Below, piece by piece: positions 5,714 to 11,185 of a stretch of DNA of 11,185 nt (its first letter is position 1; every line of letters starts with the position of its first letter). The position numbers and the translations under genes are program-made. Source of the stretch: Alphaproteobacteria bacterium. Its GTDB lineage: Bacteria > Pseudomonadota > Alphaproteobacteria > Sphingomonadales > Sphingomonadaceae. The stretch is taken from positions 9,282 through 20,466 of the forward strand of contig VBAE01000253.1 of assembly GCA_005882415.1 (NCBI GenBank). Reading direction: 5' to 3'. The notes beneath the pieces are model-generated. The model did no database searches, had not been told where the DNA came from, and saw only the letters and a program-made list of their open reading frames with translations.

Positions 5714-7481
5714 TCATTCCTCGCCCATCCGCAGCGCGGCGATAAACGCCTCCTGCGGGATGCTCACTGAGCCGTATTCGCGCATACGCTTCTTCCCCTC
5801 TTTCTGCTTGTCGAGGAGCTTGCGTTTGCGGCTGGCGTCGCCGCCGTAGCATTTGGCGGTGACGTCCTTGCGGAGGGCGGCGATGGTTTCCCTTGCGATG
5901 ACCTTGCCGCCGATCGCGGCCTGGATGGGGATTTTGAAGAGGTGCCTCGGGATGAGGTCCTTTAGGCGCTCGCACATGTGGCGGCCCCTCGCCTCCGCGG
6001 CGGCGCGGTGGACGATCATGCTGAGGGCGTCGACCGGCTCGTTGTTGACGAGGATGTTCATCTTGACGAGGTCGCCCTCGCGGTGGCCGATCTGGTGATA
6101 GTCGAAGCTCGCATAGCCGCGCGAAATGCTCTTCAGCCGGTCGTAGAAATCGAACACCACCTCGTTCAAAGGCAGCTCGTAGGTGAGCTGGGCCCGCCCG
6201 GCGACATAGGTCAGATTCTTCTGGATGCCGCGCCGGTCCTGGCAGAGCTTCAAAATCGGCCCCAGATATTCGTCGGGGACGTAGATGGTCGCTTCGATCC
6301 ACGGCTCCTCGATCGACGCGATCCGGTTCGGGTCGGGCATGTCGGCCGGGTTGTGGAGCTCGGTCATCGTCGCGCCCGACGGGTCCTTGTGGGTGTAGTG
6401 GATCTTGTAGACCACCGACGGCGCTGTCGTGATGAGATCGAGATCATATTCGCGGGTGAGGCGCTCCTGGATGATCTCGAGGTGGAGCAGGCCGAGGGAA
6501 GCTGGCATCGTTGAGGCGGAGCTTGGAAATGCTCTCGCGTAATTTCTCGAAATCGGCGGCGTCGACCGGGAACAGGCCGCAGAAGACCACCGGCTGGACC
6601 AGCTTGAAGCCGGGCAGCGCCTCGGCGGCCGGGCGGCGGGCGTCGGTGATGGTGTCGCCGACCCTTGTCTCGGTGATGTCCTTGATCTGGGCGGTGATGA
6701 ACCCGATTTCGCCCGGCCCCAATTCGGCCAGCACCTCGATCTTGGGGCGGAAGGCGCCGACCCGGTCGACCAGATGGGTGGTGCCGGCGGCCATGAAGGA
6801 GACGTTCTGGGCCTTGCGGATCGAGCCGTCGATGACGCGGACCAGGATGACGACGCCGAGATAAGGGTCGTACCAGCTGTCGACCAGCATCGCCTTCAAG
6901 GGCGCGTCGCGGTCGCCTTTGGGCGGCGGGATGCGGGTGACGATCGCTTCCAGCACCTCGTCGATGCCGATGCCGGACTTGGCCGACGTGAGGACCGCGT
7001 CGTCGGCGGGGAGGCCGACGATGTCCTCGATCTCCTTCCTCACCCGCTCCGGGTCGGCAGCGGGGAGGTCGATCTTGTTGATGACGGGGACGATCTCATG
7101 GTCGTGCTCGATCGACTGGTAGACGTTGGCCAGCGTCTGCGCCTCGACCCCCTGGGCGGCGTCGACGACGAGCAGCGCGCCTTCGCAGGCGGCGAGGCTG
7201 CGGGAGACTTCATAAGCGAAGTCGACATGGCCCGGCGTGTCCATCAGATTGAGGACGTAATCGAGCCCGTCCTTGGCCTTGTAATCCAGGCGGACGGTCT
7301 GCGCCTTGATCGTGATCCCGCGCTCCTGCTCGATCTCCATATTGTCGAGCACCTGGCCGTGGGTCATCTCCCGGTCGGTCAGGCCCCCGGTGCGCTGGAT
7401 CAGCCGGTCGGCGAGCGTCGACTTGCCATGGTCGATATGGGCGATGATCGAAAAATTGCGAAGGCGGGAAAGCTCGGTCAT
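5714..7481 (-). pseudogene. lepA: Elongation factor 4 (LepA), disrupted by an internal deletion and frameshift
   Basis: LepA is a ribosome-associated translational GTPase. The first 328 codons (7481-6498) are intact: GTPase motifs AHIDHGKST, RGITIKAQ, DTPGHVD, NKID and SAK, then domain II, ending KLRLNDASF. The last 260 codons (6496-5717) restart at LGLLHLEIIQERLTREYDLD in a different frame and continue through the LepA-specific C-terminal domain to MREYGSVSIPQEAFIAALRM. Missing between them are about 18 residues that LepA proteins have here (the S-A-L-G-F-G-F-R-C-G-F segment), with one unpaired C (6497) left: a net loss of 53 bp and a frame change. 328+18+260 gives a normal LepA length. The N-terminal frame would end in PRPAPPRDHPGAPHPRI. 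The start is the usual MTELSRLRNFS. Either real inactivation (lepA is dispensable in several bacteria) or an assembly fault. Confidence 0.92.
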
Positions 7482-7574
7482 TTCACTCGATTTTCTGGAA
7501 GGGCCGGCGCGTTAGCCCGGCATCGCCACGCGCCCTAGCAGAGGGGGCGGGAGAGGCAAAGGGTGGGCCTTTTT

Positions 7575-7599
7575 GGGATTGGGTGTTGGGGGTTGGCGG
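7575..7599 (-). repeat. C-rich tract (copy 2 of 3) directly after the GST stop
   Basis: On the minus strand the GST stop codon is followed immediately by CCGCCAACCCCCAACACCCA and ATCCC, then AAAAAGG. This C-rich, G-poor, probably unstructured RNA is the sort of sequence Rho uses for loading. It resembles the tracts at 8209 and 1588. Confidence 0.5.
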
Positions 7600-8196
7600 T
7601 CAGGCGAGGGCGGGGAGGCCCATTTGTGCTGCGAGGGCGTGGAGCGGGGTCATGCTCGGACGCGCGCCGACCTCCGCCAGCCAGCGCCTCGTCGCCGGGC
7701 CCTCGGGCGGCGGAAGGGCGCGCCAGCCGATGAGGCCGGCGAAGCCCAGAAAGGCGGTCAGGTCCGCCATGGTGAAGCGCTCCCCGGCGAGAAAGCGCGT
7801 GTCCGACAGCCTCTGCTCGATCAGCGAGATCAGGGGCTGAGCTCCGGCGACATGGGCGCGTGCCCAGTCCGGAAACTGTACGAGCCGGCCTTCGAACATC
7901 TTCTGGGTGTGATGGCCATATTCGATCGCCGGGTTCATCAGCCCGAGCTCGGCACGGCGCTCCCACATGCCGACCAGCGCGCGCTCCTCCGCGCCCTCCC
8001 CGAACAGCGAAGGCCCCGGCGCGAGGGCGTCCAGATATTCGCATATGGTGAGCGATTCCGTGATCGTGAGGCCGCCGTCCGTCTCCAGCACCGGCACGGA
8101 CTTGAGCGGGCTGACCCGCGCATAGTCTTCCGCCGAAAGCCCACCGACATCGACCGTCTCCACCGCGATCCCGCGCTCGGCCAGGAAGATCATCAC
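7600..8196 (-). CDS. Glutathione S-transferase-like protein, N-terminally truncated
   Basis: About 198 residues. GST features: FLAERGIAVETVDVG, LKSVPVLETDGGLTITESLT (the cis-Pro loop VPVL and the E-S pair that holds the glutamyl end of glutathione), ICEYLDAL, and the helical domain with FTMADLTAFLGFAGLIGW (the N-capping motif region). GSTs conjugate or reduce using glutathione in the cytoplasm. The fold normally opens with a strand and an active-site loop roughly 12 residues before NALKVMIFLAERG; here that segment is absent. Upstream the frame reads TPTPNPNPQTPNALK, encoded by a C-rich tract, straight back to the TGA of the preceding gene in the same frame. GTG 8196 or ATG 8193 are the only starts, with no proper Shine-Dalgarno. 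Probably a decayed or non-catalytic GST. Confidence 0.75.
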   Translation of the reverse strand: MMIFLAERGIAVETVDVGGLSAEDYARVSPLKSVPVLETDGGLTITESLTICEYLDALAPGPSLFGEGAEERALVGMWERRAELGLMNPAIEYGHHTQKMFEGRLVQFPDWARAHVAGAQPLISLIEQRLSDTRFLAGERFTMADLTAFLGFAGLIGWRALPPPEGPATRRWLAEVGARPSMTPLHALAAQMGLPALA

Positions 8197-8208
8197 CTTG
8201 AGCGCATT

Positions 8209-8241
8209 TGGGGTCTGGGGGTTGGGGTTAGGTGTTGGGGT
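8209..8241 (-). repeat. C-rich tract (copy 3 of 3) between antitoxin-like gene and GST
   Basis: Minus-strand reading after the TGA at 8242-8244: ACCCCAACACCTAACCCCAA followed by CCCCCAGACCCCA. It fills the whole space where the GST 5' end should be. The plus strand has repeated runs of three to five G and could form a G-quadruplex. Confidence 0.55.
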
Positions 8242-8448
8242 TCAGGCGGGCTCGTTCGTGCGGCTCAACTTGTAGGCGGCGATGTATTCGTCCAGCCTTG
8301 CGAAGGCCTCCGCGGCGGGGATCGGAGGCCGGGGGTTGTCGAGCGCCGCTTTGACCTTGGCTTTCAGCAGGGCCTGGAACTCGGGCGTTTCCTTGTCCCC
8401 GGGAGGGCCGAGGGTGACGCTTGTCGGCTTCTTAGCGCGGGCGGGCAT
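8242..8448 (-). CDS. Antitoxin-like small protein, duplicate 1
   Basis: 68 residues: MPARAKKPTSVTLGPP, then EFQALLKAKVKAALDNPRPP-IPAAEAFARL (residues 23-52). The D-N-P-R-P-P-I-P segment matches the D-D/A-D-PRPSIP segments of the ParD at 4840 and the antitoxin at 5449, so a toxin-binding role is likely. The first 32 residues align without gaps to the next gene upstream (8627-8899), identical at 21 positions, marking a tandem duplication. Start 8448 is fixed by GCAGGAG six bases upstream; the TTG at 8463 would lie in that ribosome site. No toxin is adjacent: downstream comes the truncated GST in the same frame. Family name not certain. Confidence 0.7.
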   Translation of the reverse strand: MPARAKKPTSVTLGPPGDKETPEFQALLKAKVKAALDNPRPPIPAAEAFARLDEYIAAYKLSRTNEPA

Positions 8449-8470
8449 ACGAGGCTCCTGCAACGGGTCG

Positions 8471-8500
8471 TATCTATCTCGGAGCCGGGTGTGCGTTCAA
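8471..8500 (-). promoter_or_regulatory. Possible promoter of antitoxin-like duplicate 1
   Basis: Minus strand TTGAAC (8500-8495), 18-bp spacer, TAGATA (8476-8471), about 20 bp before the ribosome site. A GAGATA core also occurs at a similar distance upstream of duplicate 2 (GAGATATGTATGG, about 8921-8933), so the upstream region seems to have been copied with the gene. Weak -10 match. Confidence 0.3.
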
Positions 8501-8562
8501 GGGTAGCGCTTCCGAAGGGGAGATCGCCGGGCACCTGCTTTGGTCATGCGCGGCTATTGTTC

Positions 8563-8587
8563 GCGCGGAGACGCGGAGGCGCGGAGG
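8563..8587. repeat. Short direct repeats (GCGGAG units)
   Basis: Three imperfect units, GCGCGGAGA, CGCGGAGG and CGCGGAGG, in the 178-bp gap between the two duplicates. This kind of GCGGAGACGCGGAGG string is a common intergenic low-complexity element. Nothing else gene-like is seen in 8501-8626. Confidence 0.4.
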
Positions 8588-8626
8588 GGTTGGCGCGGGT
8601 GGTGAGGCCTATGCGCGCCTTCTCCT

Positions 8627-8899
8627 TCAGATCTCCAGCTGGTCCAGGATTTCGGGGTCGAGCTCGGCGGGCGTCCCCCACTGCTCGGCCAGCCACGGCC
8701 CGAGGTCGTCCTGCACCGCCAGTGCGGCGAGCCCCACCTCGATCACTGCTGCGGGCGAAAGGCTGCCAACGCGGCGCGTTGGCGCCTCAAACCGGGCCCG
8801 CGCCACCTTCGCTTTCAGCTGGGCTTGGAATTCGGTGCTGTCCTCGGGCTCGGGAGGCCCAAGAGTAACCCTTGTCGGCTTGTCGGGGCGGCTGGGCAT
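8627..8899 (-). CDS. Antitoxin-like small protein, duplicate 2 with a different C-terminus
   Basis: 90 residues. The N-terminus (MPSRPDKPTRVTLGPP, then EFQAQLKAKVARAR) is a clear copy of the 8242-8448 protein, identical at 21 of the first 32 positions. After residue 35 it diverges: instead of the PRPxIP segment it has SLSPAAVIEVGLAALAVQDD, which resembles the first helix of ParD RHH domains (compare SVDEVVREGLRALEREE at 4840), and an acidic tail ELDPEILDQLEI. It thus looks like a chimera of two antitoxin modules. Start 8899 is supported by ACAGGAG with 7-base spacing; the longer frame to 8926 has no such site. Transcribed divergently from the TIR-like gene across 68 bp, so the two could share control. 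No adjacent toxin of known type. Confidence 0.65.
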   Translation of the reverse strand: MPSRPDKPTRVTLGPPEPEDSTEFQAQLKAKVARARFEAPTRRVGSLSPAAVIEVGLAALAVQDDLGPWLAEQWGTPAELDPEILDQLEI

Positions 8900-8967
8900 G
8901 GGGTGGCTCCTGTGGGACAATGCCATACATATCTCTGAATGATGCAGGGAGCCGAGGAAACCTTCTT

Positions 8968-10149
8968 GTGGCGAAAACAGTATTTTGGTCTTGGCAAAGC
9001 GACCTGGACGGCCGGGTCACGCGTAATGTGGTGCTCACGTCCGACACCCAAGGGGTCGCCGGCACACCCGACATCGTCGCGACCATTTTGGCCAAGATCG
9101 ATGCGGCAGCGGTCTTCGTCGGTGACGTTACCCCGATCGCCGTCACGCAGAATGGAAAAGCCCTAGCTAACCCAAACGTGTTGCTGGAGATGGGTTATGC
9201 GAACAAAGCCTTGACGACACATCGGGTGATCCAAGTCTGGAACACGGCCTTTGATGGAGCAACACTCGACAAGCTTCCCTTCGACATGCGGGGGCGCCGC
9301 GGGCCTGTCGCCTTTCATCTGCCAGTCGGGTCCGACACCGCAACGCTACGTGCAGTCCGTAGTAAGCTCGCAAAGGAACTAGCCGAAGCGCTGCGGCTGG
9401 CCTTTGAGCAGATACCGCCGCCGCCCGTCGAAGCGGTTCCGTGGCAGCTACCCTTCTCGGCAGAGACTAACGTGTGGTTCGATCCAAACACGAGCTTGGT
9501 CGTCACGCATCCGACCCATGGATCGAGCAAGGTACGCTGGACGGCCGCGGCCCATGGCTTTGCACGCTTGATACCCTCGAAGTGGGTGGTTCAGCCAAGA
9601 GCGAAAAGAGTGATCGCTCAGCATCCGGGACATCCCGCTCTACTCGGAGATGCCCGCTCGCTTGGCTACGGCCTCAGCAGGGGCGGGGCCATGACCTATA
9701 GACCGGATGAGGAGGTGCACGGCGTCTATTCTGCCGGTGCGCTAACACAATGGTTCGAAAGAACCGGTGAATTCTGGGGAATTGCTAACGAGTTCCTGTT
9801 CGCGTCCAAGAACGATCGGTCTACAGTCGCGACCGGTTATATCTTCGAGCGCTGGGTATCCTTCCTCGAGCGCAACTGCCTATTAGCACTCGAGCATGGC
9901 GGTGAACTCCCGATACATGTGCGCTTGGGGATCACCGGCCTTGATGAGAGTTGGTGGCCGCAGGGGCCCTTCGACTTTGGCGACGAAGGGTTCGCAGCGG
10001 TGGAGCCCGCTTTTGAGTACGACGCGAAGTTGGTGAAGGCGGATCGACAGGCCCTCCGTCAAGTGGCAGCCGACGCCTTCAATGCACTCGCGGCCATCTA
10101 TGGAGTTGAACCGCATTCGATTGAGCAAATTGAAGCGCTGAGCCGATAG
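8968..10149 (+). CDS. TIR-like / nucleotide-binding-fold protein with unknown C-terminal domain
   Basis: 393 residues from GTG 8968 (AKTVFWSWQSDL onward). GAGGA lies 9 bases upstream; an ATG at 8920 lacks such a site. The N-terminal ~115 residues form a TIR- or nucleoside-deoxyribosyltransferase-like Rossmann domain: FWSWQSD (6-12), SDTQGVAGTPDI (25-36), VFVGDVTPI (49-57), and NPNVLLEMGYA (68-78), where Glu74 is in the position of the catalytic Glu of such folds. NAD or nucleotide cleavage in anti-phage defence is known for relatives, but not shown here. Only about eight residues separate QSD from the next strand (VVLTSD), too short for the usual first helix, suggesting an in-frame loss. Residues ~190-393 are an unrecognised domain, possibly a sensor. 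By eye its GC content is lower than that of host genes, so it was probably acquired. It stands alone apart from the divergent antitoxin-like gene. Confidence 0.7.
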   Translation: MAKTVFWSWQSDLDGRVTRNVVLTSDTQGVAGTPDIVATILAKIDAAAVFVGDVTPIAVTQNGKALANPNVLLEMGYANKALTTHRVIQVWNTAFDGATLDKLPFDMRGRRGPVAFHLPVGSDTATLRAVRSKLAKELAEALRLAFEQIPPPPVEAVPWQLPFSAETNVWFDPNTSLVVTHPTHGSSKVRWTAAAHGFARLIPSKWVVQPRAKRVIAQHPGHPALLGDARSLGYGLSRGGAMTYRPDEEVHGVYSAGALTQWFERTGEFWGIANEFLFASKNDRSTVATGYIFERWVSFLERNCLLALEHGGELPIHVRLGITGLDESWWPQGPFDFGDEGFAAVEPAFEYDAKLVKADRQALRQVAADAFNALAAIYGVEPHSIEQIEALSR

Positions 10150-10190
10150 AGCATTGAGTGACTGTGGCTGCAGTGCGGCATCGAAGGCAA

Positions 10191-10229
10191 GTGGATTGCT
10201 GCCGCGTCGCTCCGCTCCTCGCAATGACG
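10191..10229. repeat. ATTGC...GCAAT dispersed palindromic repeat
   Basis: GTGGATTGCTGCCGCGTCGC followed by TCCGCTCCTCGCAATGACG. ATTGC (10195-10199) pairs with GCAAT (10221-10225), with further GC-rich self-pairing inside. The string resembles the family written GTCATTGCGAGGAGCGAAGC on the other strand, which I recall as common between genes of many alphaproteobacteria. It lies in the 193-bp gap after the TIR-like gene. Confidence 0.55.
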
Positions 10230-10290
10230 CATCAGGAGGGCGGTCTTGCTCTAGTGAGAGCCCGGGGTGGTCGCGTCAGGGCGGGGCTCC

Positions 10291-10343
10291 GGGCCCCCTC
10301 CACCGCACTGCGTGCGGTCCCCCTCCCCGTTCCGGGGAGGAGT
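10291..10343 (-). repeat. Two-hairpin dispersed repeat, copy 3
   Basis: Read on the minus strand: stem 1 CCTCCCCG / CGGGGAGG (10340-10333 and 10329-10322), stem 2 ACCGCAC / GTGCGGT (10318-10312 and 10308-10302), tail GGAGGGGGCCC. Ungapped match to copy 2 over 53 bp. It begins on the last base of the TAA stop of the adjacent minus-strand gene, so it forms the immediate 3' untranslated end of that gene and could act as a transcript-stabilising or end structure. Confidence 0.75.
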
Positions 10344-11185
10344 TACCCCTCTTCCCCCTTTTCCCCCTCCTCCGCATCCAGCGCCGCTCGGGCGGATTCG
10401 AGGAGTTGTTCTTCGAAGCTCTTTTGCGGCGGGGGTTCGTAGCCGATGCGCTTTGCCCAGTCCTTCGCGTCCGCCTCAGCTCGTTCGCGCCAGGCGCGCT
10501 CGGCGGCGGCGTTGCGCTCCAGATAGGCGGGGAGGTGGGGCCGGTTGTGGCCGGGGCCGTCGCGTTCCGCAACCTGATGCGACTCCTCCGGCATGCCCCA
10601 GGCGCATTTGTCGTCATGGTCGCCGAGCGGAGGCGGCGGCGGGCGCTGGGGCTCGCCCATGTCGGCCCAGAACTGGCGGCGCACCTGATCGAGCATGACG
10701 CTGGCCGGGGTCGCGACGATCTCGAGAGCGTAGGAATCGCCGACCTTGAGGTTTTCCCACCATTGCGCGACCGCCTTGCCCCTGCCGCCGGCATCGAGCG
10801 CCACTTCGAACCAGGTGATCTGGCGGACCATGAGATCGGCCTCGGCTATGCGTCCTTCCAGCCGGGCCTCGCGCTCGGTCTGGAGCTTCAGCCGATAGGT
10901 GTTGAAGATGCCGGCCAGGAAGGACTCGGCCTCCGCATATTCCTCCTCCTCGTTCTGCGGCGCGGGGGGCCGTTTCGGCTGGGTGAAGCGGGCGAATTCG
11001 AGCTTTTCGCCGCGGGACGGGCGGCCCCTGCGCTCCTGGCGCGGGTTGCGGGTGACGTAGAGGGCGAGCGCCTCGTCCCAGGCATCGGCGAAGCCGGCGC
11101 CGCCGGCGGAGGTGCGCACCTTATAGGCGCCGCTCTCGGTTCGGCCGACGGCGTGCGCGGCTTCGGGAACGCTGCCCAGGAGGGC
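10343..11185 (-). CDS. Conserved HTH-like protein, paralogue B (5' end outside window)
   Basis: 280 residues visible; the gene enters from the right edge, and the GTG at 11119 is only an internal codon. The first visible residues (LLGSVPEAAHAVGRTESGAY, then FADAWDEAL) align with the HTH-like region of paralogue A (SLTGSDRAAARAVGKAQFGV, then FAAARAEAM). The helical block YRLKLQTEREARLEGRIAEA-DLMVRQITWFEVALD matches YHIKLEAERRCRLEGRIAEA-DFYLRQLTFVEILVD of paralogue A, followed in both by a Pro-rich stretch and a GDH/DHGD motif. The C-terminus is acidic (DAEEGEKGEEG). It ends at a TAA that touches repeat copy 3. No known function; a DNA-binding or packaging-related role is possible but unproven. 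Codon use is host-like. Confidence 0.78.
   Translation of the reverse strand, partial: ALLGSVPEAAHAVGRTESGAYKVRTSAGGAGFADAWDEALALYVTRNPRQERRGRPSRGEKLEFARFTQPKRPPAPQNEEEEYAEAESFLAGIFNTYRLKLQTEREARLEGRIAEADLMVRQITWFEVALDAGGRGKAVAQWWENLKVGDSYALEIVATPASVMLDQVRRQFWADMGEPQRPPPPPLGDHDDKCAWGMPEESHQVAERDGPGHNRPHLPAYLERNAAAERAWRERAEADAKDWAKRIGYEPPPQKSFEEQLLESARAALDAEEGEKGEEG

Noticed and set aside
5978..6514. Plus-strand open frame of 178 codons opposite the LepA C-terminal half
   Set aside because: Antisense shadow of recognisable LepA sequence.
6774..7538. Plus-strand open frame of 254 codons opposite lepA
   Set aside because: Pure antisense of the conserved LepA GTPase region, low-complexity Asp/Val/Arg content.
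7573..8868. Long plus-strand open frame (431 codons) opposite the GST and antitoxin-like genes
   Set aside because: Antisense to recognisable GST and antitoxin-like proteins; composition is Arg/Gly shadow sequence, starting in the G-rich tract.

Overview
The window looks like chromosomal DNA from a high-GC alphaproteobacterium, most likely of the order Sphingomonadales. The reasons are the very high G/C use at third codon positions, the alphaproteobacterial wording of the LepA protein, a perfect GTTC-N7-GTTC SOS-type box, and small proteins of a kind I associate with sphingomonads (recalled, not searched). It is an accessory-rich stretch with only two ordinary housekeeping genes (a HAD phosphatase start and lepA). 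The lepA gene is damaged.

Layout: 1-285 is the N-terminus of a HAD hydrolase (minus strand, runs off the left edge). 539-1639 is an HTH-like conserved protein (plus) with a LexA-type box touching its start codon. 1636-1900 holds a doubtful coupled ORF and four hairpins in a row, the last two forming repeat copy 1. 1901-2353 (minus) is a small Tat-signal-like protein carrying an in-frame palindromic repeat (copy 2). 2418-2645 is a ribbon-helix-helix-type protein. 2679-4343 (minus) is a lower-GC DUF6119/TIGR04141-type gene, probably transferred. 4608-4775 is a lone Flp-type pilin. 4840-5637 is an antitoxin/toxin cluster: a ParD (plus) facing a coupled antitoxin-ParE pair (minus) whose toxin frame is broken. 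5714-7481 is lepA with a net loss of 53 bp and a frameshift. 7600-8899 (minus) holds a GST without its normal N-terminus and two tandemly duplicated antitoxin-like genes. 8968-10149 (plus) is a lower-GC TIR-like/nucleotide-binding-fold protein. 10343 to the right edge (minus) is a paralogue of the 539-1639 protein, so the two ends of the window hold related genes in convergent orientation.

How things may fit together: the middle reads as a small defence/addiction island. Two compositionally foreign single genes (DUF6119 type and TIR-like) sit among one RHH protein, four antitoxin-like genes and one broken toxin. Three antitoxin-like proteins share a D-(D/N)-P-R-P-x-I-P type segment. No complete toxin-antitoxin pair or multi-gene defence operon is visible. 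The defence reading is inference from family resemblance and context.

Structural elements are the most distinctive signal. A 53-bp two-hairpin repeat occurs twice without gaps, once inside a reading frame. The copies differ at eight positions, all of them loop bases or compensated stem pairs. A third, looser copy lies at 1832-1891. C-rich (in mRNA sense) tracts recur just after or at the 3' ends of three genes. Several frame-breaking or shortening events (lepA, ParE, GST N-terminus, possibly the TIR-like domain) raise the question of real decay versus assembly error.
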